Assembly (NCBI RefSeq): GCF_000816085.1
Contig: NZ_CP008747.1
Coordinates: 744,001-808,000 of the forward strand
Length of the DNA stretch: 64,000 nucleotides
From: Staphylococcus hyicus
Lineage (GTDB): Bacteria > Bacillota > Bacilli > Staphylococcales > Staphylococcaceae
Direction of reading: 5' to 3'
In this document: one piece after another, positions 32,614 through 41,467 of the stretch
How positions within the stretch are numbered: the stretch's first letter is position 1
Layout: the number at the start of each line of letters is the position of its first letter
Notes under the pieces: generated by a model
Told to the model about the DNA's origin: nothing
The model's input: only the letters and a program-made list of their open reading frames with translations
The model's database searches: none
Made by a program: the position numbers and the translations under genes

Positions 32614-32659
32614 TTGAAGCGGTTCTTAGAAAATAGTATGATATGCGTAAACGTTTTCA
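32614..32659 (+). promoter_or_regulatory. nhaC promoter with cre site
   Basis: TTGAAG (32614-32619), 17 bases, TATGAT (32637-32642). Immediately after, 32646-32659 read on the minus strand as TGAAAACGTTTACG, matching the CcpA cre consensus TGWNANCGNTNWCA at 13 of 14 positions. Position just downstream of the -10 implies catabolite repression by roadblock or occlusion. Motifs seen, regulation inferred. Confidence 0.72.
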
Positions 32660-32696
32660 ATTTTCAGATAACATCAACTAAGGGAGAGGGATAAAA

Positions 32697-34124
32697 ATGA
32701 ATAAGGAAACAATTAAGCGACCGATTAGCGTGTGGTATGCCTTGTTAACACTTGCTGCTATGATTGGGGCTATGCTTTATACAGTAGTCGAACTTGAGCA
32801 AGCGCCGCATATTCCATTACTTATTGGAACATGTGTGGCAATCATCATCACGATGTGTCACGGGTATAAATGGGAAGAAGTGGAAGAAATGATGTATAAG
32901 GGGATACGTCATGCGCTTCCGGCAGTTGTCATTATTATGTTGGTTGGTCTTATTATAGGTGCTTGGATTGGTAGTGGCATCGTGGCTGCGATGATTTATT
33001 ATGGTTTAAAATTAATTTCGCCAACATATTTCTTGTCGGTAGTGTGTATTATATGTGGTATTGTTGCTTTAGCGATTGGTAGTAGCTGGTCTACAATGGC
33101 TACAGTAGGTGTTGCATCTATGGGGATTGGAATTAGTATGGGTTTGTCACCGGGAATGGTTGCTGGTGCAGTTATATCTGGTGCATATTTCGGTGATAAA
33201 ATGAGTCCTTTGTCTGATACTACCAATTTAGCCTCAGGACTGACAAATGTGGACTTATTTGAACATATACGCCATATGTTTTATACGACAATACCCGGTT
33301 TGATTATTAGTTTAATTGTATTTTTTATTCTAGGACAAATGTATGGCAGTGATCATCTGAATCAAGGCCGCATAGACAATATTATGAATGCGATTGACAA
33401 AGCGTTTATTATTTCGCCTTGGTTACTTATTGTACCACTTATCGTCATTATTATTGTTGCATTAAAAGTACCTGCATTACCAGCGATTGTAGTAGGAATT
33501 ATTCTCGGGTTTTTTGTCCAAATTTTTGTCCAAGGTGATGCCCTAGTAACAGCAGTTACAGCTTTACAAACGGGGTATGAAATTGATTCTGGTAATAAAA
33601 CCATTGATGAATTGTTTAATCGAGGTGGTTTAGAATCAATGTTCTACACGATTTCTTTAACGCTAGTAGCGATGACATTCGGCGGTCTATTGGAATACTC
33701 AGGCATGCTTAAAGCGTTAATTAGTGTAGTCCTGAAAGTTGCTAAAAATACTGGTTCGCTTATTGCATCAGTGATCGTATCATGCTTTGGCACAAACCTC
33801 ACATGTTCAGAACAATATATTTCAATTATCGTACCTTCGCGCATGTATGTTTCTACATTTATTGATAAAGGATTGCATCCTAAAAATCTTTCACGTGCGT
33901 TAGAAGATGGGGGAACGTTAACATCAGTGTTTGTACCATGGAATACATGCGGCGTTTTTATTGCATCAACATTAAGTGTTTCAGTTGCTGAATATGCACC
34001 TTTTGCCGTTTTGAATATTATCGTACCAATCATTTCGATTATCTATGGCTTTGTCGGTTTTAAAATTGTCAAATTATCAAAAGAAGAACAAGCTTATTTT
34101 AAACAACAGGAATCACTGGCATAA
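32697..34124 (+). CDS. NhaC-family Na+/H+ (or organic-acid) antiporter
   Basis: 475-residue protein with about 12 membrane helices of the NhaC family: GSGIVAAMIYYGLKLI, SSWSTMATVGVASMGIG, and AYFGDKMSPLSDTTNLASG, the family signature with acidic residues for cation exchange. Relatives include NhaC itself and the MleN malate/lactate-Na+ antiporters, so the real substrate is uncertain. The cre site at its promoter would suit a carbon-linked role, such as malate/lactate. ATG 32697 follows AGGGAGAGG. Confidence 0.85.
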   Translation: MNKETIKRPISVWYALLTLAAMIGAMLYTVVELEQAPHIPLLIGTCVAIIITMCHGYKWEEVEEMMYKGIRHALPAVVIIMLVGLIIGAWIGSGIVAAMIYYGLKLISPTYFLSVVCIICGIVALAIGSSWSTMATVGVASMGIGISMGLSPGMVAGAVISGAYFGDKMSPLSDTTNLASGLTNVDLFEHIRHMFYTTIPGLIISLIVFFILGQMYGSDHLNQGRIDNIMNAIDKAFIISPWLLIVPLIVIIIVALKVPALPAIVVGIILGFFVQIFVQGDALVTAVTALQTGYEIDSGNKTIDELFNRGGLESMFYTISLTLVAMTFGGLLEYSGMLKALISVVLKVAKNTGSLIASVIVSCFGTNLTCSEQYISIIVPSRMYVSTFIDKGLHPKNLSRALEDGGTLTSVFVPWNTCGVFIASTLSVSVAEYAPFAVLNIIVPIISIIYGFVGFKIVKLSKEEQAYFKQQESLA

Positions 34125-34234
34125 TATCAACTTAAAGACAGCTTAATCTTGTGATACATAGAGGCATTTCGTTTTAAATTCTTATTGAATGACTTTACAA
34201 TTATATATAAATACTTAATTGAGAGGTGATATGA

Positions 34235-34660
34235 ATGCCTATCGTGTATTATGATGATCGTTGTATATATTGTTACAATTATGTGATTTGGTTAATTCGC
34301 CATGGTTTACCTAGAAATTATCAGTTTGTGCCTTTAAAAAGTGATGTTAGTAAACAGTTACAACAGGAACATCCAGAAGTGTTGCGTTATAATAGTGTGA
34401 TTTTGCAAGAAGGGTCTTCATTGTATTACCAATCCACAGCCATTGTTAAATTAATTTATCAATTAAAACAATTTAAATGGTTAGCGATTGCCGTTTGGTT
34501 GATTCCTAAACCACTACGTAATTTGGGGTACCATTTGTTTGCTGAGAACCGCGATCGCATGTGGCGTACTACTTGGGCAAAGATCCGTGATACGGAAAGA
34601 AGTTACTTTATCGGAGAACAGTATGTCGATGTTAAAGGGTTAGCAAAACATTCTAATTAA
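34235..34660 (+). CDS. DCC-family thiol-disulfide oxidoreductase-like protein
   Basis: 141 residues of the DUF393/DCC family. The eponymous motif is near the N-terminus as YYDDRCIYC (residues 5-13), with CxxC as a possible redox pair. A conserved AIVKLIYQL helix and GYHLFAENRDRMW follow. Members are predicted thioredoxin-fold proteins without a known partner. ATG 34235 has GAGAGGTG upstream. It is convergent with deoD, separated by a hairpin. Confidence 0.82.
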   Translation: MPIVYYDDRCIYCYNYVIWLIRHGLPRNYQFVPLKSDVSKQLQQEHPEVLRYNSVILQEGSSLYYQSTAIVKLIYQLKQFKWLAIAVWLIPKPLRNLGYHLFAENRDRMWRTTWAKIRDTERSYFIGEQYVDVKGLAKHSN

Positions 34661-34695
34661 CGTGTGAATATACAAAAGTGTAAAGTTGTCACAAG

Positions 34696-34717
34696 TTTAA
34701 ACGGTGTACCGTTTAAA
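34696..34717. repeat. Perfect 10-bp inverted repeat
   Basis: Arms TTTAAACGGT and ACCGTTTAAA with a two-base GT centre, in the gap between the DCC gene and deoD. There is no T run, so it is not a typical terminator. A bound protein dimer or a tight hairpin with a TGTA loop are both possible. Confidence 0.7.
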
Positions 34718-34728
34718 TAAAAGTATAA

Positions 34729-34763
34729 TAACAGCCTTCAAAATTTATTTTGAAGGCTGTTTA
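34729..34763. terminator. Bidirectional terminator between DCC gene and deoD
   Basis: AACAGCCTTCAAAAT and ATTTTGAAGGCTGTT form a near-perfect stem between convergent genes, with A/T flanks. Confidence 0.88.
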
Positions 34764-34790
34764 TTCGTATATAAGAAAATACTTTTATAA

Positions 34791-35501
34791 TTATTCTGCG
34801 ATTTCTAATGCGACTTCCATCATTTGTGTGAATGAATTTTGTCGCTCTTCAGCTGTAGTTGCTTCGTCTCTTAATAAATGGTCACTTACAGTAAAGATAC
34901 CGAGTGCTTTTTTACCAGCTTTAATGGCATTTAAGTATAAACCTGCTGACTCCATTTCGACACCTAAAATCCCCATATCAATCCACTTTTGGTTAAAGTT
35001 TTCATTCGCATTATAGAATGTATCTGAGGATAAAATATTACCTACATGTGTTGTTGCGCCAATTTTATCAGCTGCTTCTTTTGCTTTAACAATTAAATCA
35101 AAGTCTGCAAGTGGCGCGAAATTACCAGGAAATTGGAATTGATCAACGAAATTAGAGTTTGTTGAAGCACCTTGACCAATAATAATATCATACAAATTCA
35201 CGTGTTCTTGCATTGCTCCACATGAACCAATACGAATGATTGTGTCGACATCAAAGAAGTTATAAAGTTCATAAGAGTATATACCAATACTAGGAATACC
35301 CATTCCGGAGCCCATTACGGACACTTCTTTCCCTTTATAAGTTCCTGTGTAACCAAACATATTTCGTACATCGTTAAATTGCTCAACATTTTCTAAGAAA
35401 TTTTCAGCAATAAATTTAGCACGTAGTGGATCACCAGGCATTAAAACTGTTTTTGCTATTTTTTTACCATTTGGTTGAATATGTGGTGTGCCTTTTGTCA
35501 T
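34791..35501 (-). CDS. deoD: Purine-nucleoside phosphorylase DeoD
   Basis: Splits purine (deoxy)nucleosides with phosphate into base and (deoxy)ribose-1-phosphate for salvage. 236 residues of the hexameric PNP-I family: VLMPGDPLRAKFIAE, the phosphate site RIGSCGAMQ, VEMESAGLY for ribose binding, and VSDHLL with the catalytic Asp. The start is ATG 35501 with AAGGAG nine bases upstream, giving the family length. It is divergent from pdp, the matching pyrimidine enzyme. Confidence 0.95.
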   Translation of the reverse strand: MTKGTPHIQPNGKKIAKTVLMPGDPLRAKFIAENFLENVEQFNDVRNMFGYTGTYKGKEVSVMGSGMGIPSIGIYSYELYNFFDVDTIIRIGSCGAMQEHVNLYDIIIGQGASTNSNFVDQFQFPGNFAPLADFDLIVKAKEAADKIGATTHVGNILSSDTFYNANENFNQKWIDMGILGVEMESAGLYLNAIKAGKKALGIFTVSDHLLRDEATTAEERQNSFTQMMEVALEIAE

Positions 35502-35706
35502 CGAAAGCAACTCCTTTTATTTTTATTAATAGTATCCTTTTAAACATAACAGATTGTAGCTTAAATGTCGATGATTGCCATGTTTGTCAGACCCGTGACA
35601 GTCTCTGTTTTTTCAGTATAAATGACATGTCTTTAATTTATAGAATGGAATATATCGTGTATAATAAGTATGGAATATATTATAAAAAAGAGAAGAGGGA
35701 TTGGCC

Positions 35707-37008
35707 ATGAGAATGGTGGATATGATTTCAAAAAAACGTGATGGACATGCATTAACGTCTGATGAAATTAAGTTTATTATTGACGGTTATACTAAAGGGG
35801 AGATTCCTGACTATCAAATGTCGAGTCTAGCCATGGCAATCTATTTCCAAGATATGACTGACGAAGAGCGCGCGGCTTTAACAATGGCTATGGTAGAATC
35901 AGGAGATCAAATTGATTTATCTGACATTGAAGGTGTAAAAGTTGATAAGCATTCTACGGGTGGCGTAGGTGATACAACTACTTTAGTATTAGCACCACTA
36001 GTTGCTGCTTTAGATATACCTGTCGCGAAAATGAGCGGTCGTGGCTTAGGTCATACGGGCGGTACAATTGATAAATTAGAAGCAGTTGAAGGTTTTCACG
36101 TTGAAATTTCTGAAGAAGAATTTATTAAACTCGTTAATGAAGCTAAAATTGCTGTAATAGGTCAAACTGGTAATCTCACGCCAGCTGACAAAAAGATTTA
36201 TGCATTGCGAGATGTCACTGGTACAGTAAACTCCATTCCATTGATTGCGTCATCCATTATGAGTAAAAAAATTGCTGCTGGTGCTGACGCCATTGTACTT
36301 GACGTTAAAACGGGTAAAGGTGCATTTATGCAGACAGTTGAAGATGCAGAGGCTTTAGCGCATGCGATGGTTAAAATTGGTAACCAAGTCGGTCGTCAAA
36401 CGATGGCGATTATTTCAGATATGAACCAACCTTTAGGTCTAGGTATTGGGAATGCACTAGAGCTAAAAGAAGCTATTGATACGTTGAAAGGGAATGGACC
36501 TGAAGATTTAACAGAACTCGTATTAACACTGGGTGCACAAATGGTAGTGTTAGCTAAAAAAGCAGAAACATTAGAAGAAGCACGCGAAAAATTACAAGCA
36601 GTGATTGATAACGGTGCTGCCATTGAAAAGTTCAAAACTTTCTTAAGTAATCAGGGTGGGGATGCTTCTGTTGTAGATGATCCATCAAAACTTCCGACAG
36701 CAAAATATACATTTGATTTACCGGCAAAAACGTCAGGTGTCGTATCTGAAATGGTGGCAAATGAAATCGGTATTGCTTCAATGATGTTAGGTGCAGGTCG
36801 TCAAACGAAAGAAGACGATATTGATTTAGCTGTAGGCCTTGTGCTTCATAAAAAAATAGGGGACAAGGTTGAAGAAGGGGAATCTTTATTAACAATTCAC
36901 GCGAACCAAGAGGATGTTGAAGCGGTTAAACAGAAATTATATGACAATATTACGATTTCTGATTCTGCTGAAACACCAAAGCTTATTTATAAAATCATTA
37001 CAGAGTAG
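35707..37008 (+). CDS. pdp: Pyrimidine-nucleoside phosphorylase
   Basis: 433-residue thymidine/uridine phosphorylase of salvage. The family signature [19 protein letters not shown] (about 82-100), phosphate site [15 protein letters not shown] and the C-terminal biotinyl-like domain with HANQEDVEA are complete. ATG 35707 follows AGAAGAGGGA; a TTG six bases upstream is in frame but too close to that site. It is divergent from deoD. A DoxX-like gene begins 9 bases after the stop. Confidence 0.95.
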   Translation: MRMVDMISKKRDGHALTSDEIKFIIDGYTKGEIPDYQMSSLAMAIYFQDMTDEERAALTMAMVESGDQIDLSDIEGVKVDKHSTGGVGDTTTLVLAPLVAALDIPVAKMSGRGLGHTGGTIDKLEAVEGFHVEISEEEFIKLVNEAKIAVIGQTGNLTPADKKIYALRDVTGTVNSIPLIASSIMSKKIAAGADAIVLDVKTGKGAFMQTVEDAEALAHAMVKIGNQVGRQTMAIISDMNQPLGLGIGNALELKEAIDTLKGNGPEDLTELVLTLGAQMVVLAKKAETLEEAREKLQAVIDNGAAIEKFKTFLSNQGGDASVVDDPSKLPTAKYTFDLPAKTSGVVSEMVANEIGIASMMLGAGRQTKEDDIDLAVGLVLHKKIGDKVEEGESLLTIHANQEDVEAVKQKLYDNITISDSAETPKLIYKIITE

Positions 37009-37017
37009 TGATTCATC

Positions 37018-37371
37018 ATGAAACAATTTCAACGCGTGATATTTGGTATTTTATTCGTGACTATTGGCATATTACACTTTACGCATGAAACAACATTTCG
37101 GAAAATTGTGCCTTACTATTTACCGTTTCGTAAATTAGCAGTGTTCGTGACAGGCGTGTTTGAAATCATTTTCGGTGTTACCTTATTACTACGGCGCCCT
37201 GGTTATATATTTAAACATATCATCATTGCATTTTTATGGGCAGTTTTACCGGCGAATATTTATATGGCGCGACGCATCGATGAGATAGAAGGCATGCAAT
37301 TACCTAAACCATTATTGTATTTACGAATACCCTTACAGTTTCACTTAATGAAATTGATTCGTGACTTATAA
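37018..37371 (+). CDS. DoxX-like small membrane protein
   Basis: 117 residues with about four membrane helices: FGILFVTIGILHFTHE, then KLAVFVTGVFEIIFGVTLLL and IIIAFLWAVLPANIYMA, which match the DoxX/DUF4870-like layout. Function unknown; staphylococcal relatives are simply called DoxX family. It starts 9 bases after pdp and was probably added to that transcript. It is followed by a hairpin. Confidence 0.72.
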   Translation: MKQFQRVIFGILFVTIGILHFTHETTFRKIVPYYLPFRKLAVFVTGVFEIIFGVTLLLRRPGYIFKHIIIAFLWAVLPANIYMARRIDEIEGMQLPKPLLYLRIPLQFHLMKLIRDL

Positions 37372-37403
37372 ATATAAGAAATAGGCCTCGGACACAGTAT
37401 GAA

Positions 37404-37453
37404 GCAAAAACATCCAACAACATTCATGAGTACATGACCGTTGTTGGATGTTA
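37404..37453. terminator. Hairpin sharing the CATCCAACA stem
   Basis: AACATCCAACAAC and GTTGTTGGATGTT form a stem around a loop of about 21 bases. The stem sequence is nearly the same as that at 27324-27365, and like it lies between convergent genes. The stretch 37454-37616 shows no clear gene. Confidence 0.8.
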
Positions 37454-37616
37454 TTTATGTTTATTAGTACATTTAGTCTTTATGCTGGATTTAAAATATC
37501 ATTTTGACTGATATCCTAAATCCTTTAGATTGTTTTAAAACTTCCTCAAATTACGAAATCAAGCTTCTTCACATTGGAACGGGTTTGATTTTCGGATAGG
37601 ACCGCATTATAAAATG

Positions 37617-37647
37617 AAAAGCAAGTTTAGCTCTTAAGCCTGCTTTA
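37617..37647 (-). terminator. luxS terminator
   Basis: On the minus strand AAAGCAGGCTTAAG pairs imperfectly with CTAAACTTGCTTTT, 30 bases after the luxS stop, and runs into T-rich sequence. Confidence 0.65.
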
Positions 37648-37676
37648 ATGGTGTAACAAGCTTAACCAACGTTATA

Positions 37677-38147
37677 TTAATTACCGTCCCCATACACATC
37701 ATGCCATTGATCGCGCTTATCCAAAAATGCTTGAGCGATGACTTTAGCATCTTCTAATGAATGGCTTGCTGCCCAACCACATTGGACTTCGTTACAAGCT
37801 GGCACTTCCGTGGCATTTAACACATCTTGAATTGTATTTTCAATGATGTTTAATACGTCACCATAATCTTTATGATTGATAAAAGAAACATAAAAACCTG
37901 TTTGACATCCCATTGGACTTAAATCTACAACTTTATCAGAATGATTTCGGATATTTTCTGCCATTAAATGTTCTAAACTGTGTAACCCTGGCATATCCAT
38001 ATGTTCTTTATTCGGTTGTTTGAATCGAATATCATATTTGTATATGTCATCTCCGTTATCACCTTGCATTTTACCAGCTAGTCGCACATATGGTGCAACG
38101 ACTTTAGTGTGATCTAAATTAAAACTTTCTACGTTCATTTTCGGCAT
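37677..38147 (-). CDS. luxS: S-ribosylhomocysteine lyase LuxS
   Basis: Cleaves S-ribosylhomocysteine to homocysteine and DPD, the autoinducer-2 precursor, within the activated methyl cycle. The 156-residue protein has the metal-binding HSLEHLMAE (His/His) and ACNEVQCGW cysteine motifs, and [10 protein letters not shown] with the catalytic Cys. ATG 38147 has GGAGGATGAC just upstream and gives the standard length. The nearest genes in the other direction are a remnant and a SAM-riboswitch operon. Confidence 0.97.
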   Translation of the reverse strand: MPKMNVESFNLDHTKVVAPYVRLAGKMQGDNGDDIYKYDIRFKQPNKEHMDMPGLHSLEHLMAENIRNHSDKVVDLSPMGCQTGFYVSFINHKDYGDVLNIIENTIQDVLNATEVPACNEVQCGWAASHSLEDAKVIAQAFLDKRDQWHDVYGDGN

Positions 38148-38289
38148 ATTGTCATCCTCCTTTATTGATTTCATTTTAACATATCTTTCAACGTATTAAA
38201 GTCGGACGCTTACTAAATTTGTCAGGTTAAAAATAAGTATTGTATGGACAATTTTATATGTAAATTGTTGTGTTGTTTTAGATATGTAG

Positions 38290-38475
38290 ATAGCCATAAT
38301 ATTAATATGGGTGACTGTTTCAACCTCGATTTTTAAGGGTACTCCCTTAACACGAGCACATGACCCATATCTCTATGCCTTCATTGCACCATACATACAG
38401 ACGTTAGGAATATCAGGCGTTAACGCTTCAAAAACCTATAACTTTCATGAAGGGCATGATTTAAAACGTGTATAA
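38290..38475 (+). pseudogene. C-terminal fragment of a lost gene, possibly flavodoxin-fold reductase
   Basis: A 62-codon open stretch begins right after a stop at 38287 and ends at TAA 38473-38475. It reads WVTVSTSIFKGTPLTRAHDP, then YLYAFIAPYIQTLGISGVNA and SKTYNFHEGHDLKRV. The pattern of an aromatic pair, a helix with TLG and GV followed by a short strand, recalls the C-terminus of FMN-dependent azoreductase-like flavoproteins. No start or ribosome site is present. The assignment is weak, but the coding character is good. No gene is seen in 38148-38289 or 38476-38725. Confidence 0.4.
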
Positions 38476-38725
38476 CGTTTAAAAGCACATCGTCAATACA
38501 GATTTCAATGTGCGCTATATACATTTTAGTTAAGCTTTATACCATAGAAGTCAAAATTAAAGGCTCGCTTTAAAGGGCAACTTTATATCATCAGGGTTAA
38601 TCTTATTTTTATATAAAGCAGTGCTATGGCGCTACTTCAGCTAAATCCCGAAAAATTGTGAAAATAATGAAAATAGCATGACAAATGAGCGGATTTCCGA
38701 TAAAATGAGTAATAATTAAATCAAA

Positions 38726-38834
38726 ATTTATCAAGAGTGGTGGAGGGAATTGGCCCTACGAAGCCCTGCAACCTCATCGATAATCGATAAAGGTGCGAAA
38801 TCCAACAATAGTGGAAGACTATTGATAGATAAAT
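38726..38834 (+). ncRNA. SAM-I (S-box) riboswitch aptamer
   Basis: P1 is closed by ATTTATC (38726) and GATAAAT (38828-38834). The conserved core reads TCAAGAGTGGTGGAGGGA, TTGGCCCTACGAAGCCC, GCAACC, then AAGGTGC and AATCC before a P4 hairpin (AATAGTGGAAGACTATT). This order is diagnostic of S-box leaders. Binding of S-adenosylmethionine should favour the downstream terminator, so the operon is expected to be on when SAM is scarce. Confidence 0.94.
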
Positions 38835-38846
38835 GACATACAAATG

Positions 38847-38918
38847 GTTATCAACGTTTGATGTACGACTATTAATAGGAGAACATTGTACATCACGTAT
38901 GATAACTTTTTGTTTTTT
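38847..38918 (+). terminator. SAM riboswitch intrinsic terminator
   Basis: GTTATCA and TGATAAC, with inner TGATGTAC and GTACATCA, form a long stem separated by a loop of about 20 bases, followed by TTTTTGTTTTTT. It ends 16 bases before the start of the first gene, so read-through is required for expression. Confidence 0.85.
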
Positions 38919-38934
38919 GAAGGGAGATTTTACT

Positions 38935-40119
38935 TTGGTTTCAGTGAGACAACGCATATTAGATTATATTGATAATCATCGATTACATTATTTAGACATG
39001 AGTCATCAAATACATGATCGACCAGAATTGGGGAATGAGGAATTATTTGCCTCACGATTACTCATAGATCATTTATCTGAACATGGTTTTAATATTCAAA
39101 AAGATATTGCGGGACATTCGACGGGCTTTATTGCCTCATATGATGCTGATGCACCAGGACCAGCAATTGGATTTTTAGCAGAGTATGATGCACTACCAGG
39201 TTTAGGTCATGCATGTGGTCATAACATTATTGGAACCGCAAGTGTCCTTGCAGGGATAGCGCTTAAACAAGTGGTTGACGAACTCGGGGGGAGCGTCGTA
39301 ATTTTTGGTTGTCCTGCTGAAGAAGGGGGCGAAAATGGTAGTGCCAAGGCGTCTTATGTCAAAGAGGGACTTTTTGATGACATCGATGTGGCGCTAATGA
39401 TTCATCCGGGGAATGAAACGTATCCTACGATTCATACGCTTGCTGTAGACGTATTAGATATTCAATTTTACGGTAAAAGTGCACATGCATCAGAAAATGC
39501 ACATGATGCCAAGAATGCTTTAGATGCGATGTTAAGTTTTTTCAATGGTATTGCACAGTTAAGACAACATATTCGAAAATCAGAACGTGTCCATGGTGTT
39601 ATTTTAGATGGCGGTAAAGCCGCAAATATTATACCTGACTATACCCATGCACGATTTTACACAAGGGCGACAACAAGAAAATCACTTGATATATTAACGG
39701 AGCGTGTGCATCGTATTGCCAAAGGGGCAGCGATTCAAACTGGGTGTGATTATGAGTTTGGACCAATACAAAATGGGGTAAACGAATTTATCAAATCACC
39801 CGAACTTGATGCACTATTTGAACGTTATGCTATTGAATTAGGAGAAGAAGTCAGTCATGACGACTTTGGATATGGTTCGACGGATACGGGAAATGTGAGT
39901 CATGTGATTCCGACAATTCATCCACATATTAAAATTGGCCCGCGTAGTTTAGTCGGTCACACGCATCGATTTAGAGAAGCAGCAGCGAGTCCTATGGGTG
40001 ATAAAGCATTGATAAAAGGGGCGAAAATTATTGCATTGATGGGTGCCAATTTATTACAAGATGATGAATTATTATCGACAATTCAAAAGGAACATCAATT
40101 ATTAAGGGAGAAATTATAA
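38935..40119 (+). CDS. M20-family amidohydrolase under SAM riboswitch
   Basis: 394-residue di-zinc peptidase/aminoacylase of the M20D (AbgB/amidohydrolase-like) group. Metal and catalytic motifs are FLAEYDALPGLGHACGHN (about 80-98), PAEEGGENGSA with the catalytic Glu pair, MIHPGNE and the late HTHRFRE. A dimerisation (lid) domain lies between. Such enzymes cleave N-acyl or short peptide amide bonds. There is no signal peptide, so it acts in the cytoplasm. The start is TTG 38935 with GAAGGGAG eight bases upstream. An in-frame ATG at 38833 lies in the riboswitch and is rejected. The ATP-grasp gene follows with no gap. Confidence 0.88.
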   Translation: MVSVRQRILDYIDNHRLHYLDMSHQIHDRPELGNEELFASRLLIDHLSEHGFNIQKDIAGHSTGFIASYDADAPGPAIGFLAEYDALPGLGHACGHNIIGTASVLAGIALKQVVDELGGSVVIFGCPAEEGGENGSAKASYVKEGLFDDIDVALMIHPGNETYPTIHTLAVDVLDIQFYGKSAHASENAHDAKNALDAMLSFFNGIAQLRQHIRKSERVHGVILDGGKAANIIPDYTHARFYTRATTRKSLDILTERVHRIAKGAAIQTGCDYEFGPIQNGVNEFIKSPELDALFERYAIELGEEVSHDDFGYGSTDTGNVSHVIPTIHPHIKIGPRSLVGHTHRFREAAASPMGDKALIKGAKIIALMGANLLQDDELLSTIQKEHQLLREKL

Positions 40120-41301
40120 ATGACTGACCATCCACGTTTAAAATTGGGAGACTTATACGATGATGATATTGTTTACACAGCACGCCCTTCATATATTTCA
40201 AATCCTTGGTTAGAACCAGACGAACACCAGTCAAATTTTTTAACGGGAAGAGAATTATTAATTGCTGATATGCCAGTAATCGTGCATGAAGCAAGTGTAA
40301 CAGATAAATTACAAAGACTATTTGAATATGTGAATCAAACAATACCTACAAATATATATACATTTAAAGATAAAGAAAGTTATGAGCACTTGTTACACCA
40401 TTTAACGGTAGAGAATCATCATCGCATATACACACAATACGTTCATGGTGAAAACCTCATTGACAATTCACGGTATGCGATGGACAAACAAATGTTTATT
40501 GATTTAAATACGAAATCAAAAATTCCAGAATGGACTGGAGGCAAATATCTACCAAAAAGAGAGGTCGTTGAGATCCATACACTGCATGATGCGTTAAAAC
40601 ATTGGTCATTGCCGCTTGTATTAAAACCAGGGGATGATTTACCAACTGCAGGTGGATATGGGGTTATGATTTGTTATACGCAACATGATTTAGACCAAGC
40701 TGTTAAAAGAATTGAGAACGCTCAAGATGAAACTCAATCCATCATTATTGAACAATGTGTTGAAGCGACAGATAATTATTGTGTCCAATATGCAATACAC
40801 CCTGAAAATGGCATCATCTATTTAGGGTCTGCGAAACAACTTACAAATAAATATGGGTTTTATAATGGCAATATTAATGCTATACAAGTACCACAATCTG
40901 TAATTGATGCTGGATATCACATCATGAAAATGGGTGTGGATAAAGGATTTGTCGGTATTGCGGGATTTGATTTACTTGTAGATAACGATGAACACATTTA
41001 TGCCATTGATTTGAATTTTAGACAAAACGGCTCGACAAGTATGCTATTGCTCGATGATGTTTTATCTGGAAAACATCATAAATTTTATAGTTATGTTTCT
41101 AAAGGGGAGAGACAACAATTTTTTAAAGCCATTGAAAAGTATGTTCAACAAGGTGTTCTTTATCCGTTAGCATATTATGACGGTGATTATTATAAAGAAC
41201 ACGACGTAAGTTCACGTTTTGCTGGGATTTGGCATGCAGATTGTCTTGAACAAATAGATACACTTGAACAAGCATTTCTTAAAGAGGCTGGTTTAAAGTA
41301 A
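40120..41301 (+). CDS. ATP-grasp ligase under SAM riboswitch
   Basis: 393 residues with an ATP-grasp domain in the second half. Visible are the nucleotide-binding lysine and glycine-rich loop LVLKPGDDLPTAGGYGVMI (about 165-185), SIIIEQCVEATDNYCVQ, and the magnesium-binding DLNFRQNGSTSMLLLDD (about 300-316). ATP-grasp enzymes activate a carboxylate as acyl phosphate and join it to an amine or thiol. The N-terminal half (DRF-like SNFLTGRELLIADM) is not one of the well-known carboxylase or Ddl domains. ATG 40120 follows the preceding stop directly, so the M20 and ATP-grasp proteins are coupled. Substrates unknown. Confidence 0.85.
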   Translation: MTDHPRLKLGDLYDDDIVYTARPSYISNPWLEPDEHQSNFLTGRELLIADMPVIVHEASVTDKLQRLFEYVNQTIPTNIYTFKDKESYEHLLHHLTVENHHRIYTQYVHGENLIDNSRYAMDKQMFIDLNTKSKIPEWTGGKYLPKREVVEIHTLHDALKHWSLPLVLKPGDDLPTAGGYGVMICYTQHDLDQAVKRIENAQDETQSIIIEQCVEATDNYCVQYAIHPENGIIYLGSAKQLTNKYGFYNGNINAIQVPQSVIDAGYHIMKMGVDKGFVGIAGFDLLVDNDEHIYAIDLNFRQNGSTSMLLLDDVLSGKHHKFYSYVSKGERQQFFKAIEKYVQQGVLYPLAYYDGDYYKEHDVSSRFAGIWHADCLEQIDTLEQAFLKEAGLK

Positions 41302-41467
41302 AAGGTTTCATATTTATTATGATATGCGCATAAAAGCATATATTTTAGTTTTATTCACCAATAATGAAGGGGGCTTCTTCTATTATTTTGTGCCTTTGTC
41401 GCATTGACGAAATGTAGACAGTAGTTTATATTCAACGTAAAGAGCTCATTTAGAGAGGGAGAAAAAG

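Noticed and set aside
33644-34033. 129-codon minus-strand frame in nhaC
   Set aside because: Antisense to a conserved membrane protein, with no start signal.
35426-35710. 94-codon plus-strand frame over the deoD start and the gap before pdp
   Set aside because: Overlaps the deoD start antisense, no family resemblance; the promoters of deoD and pdp must lie here.
38833-38934. Upstream extension of the M20 gene to ATG 38833
   Set aside because: It would run through the riboswitch terminator; the TTG at 38935 has a proper ribosome site.
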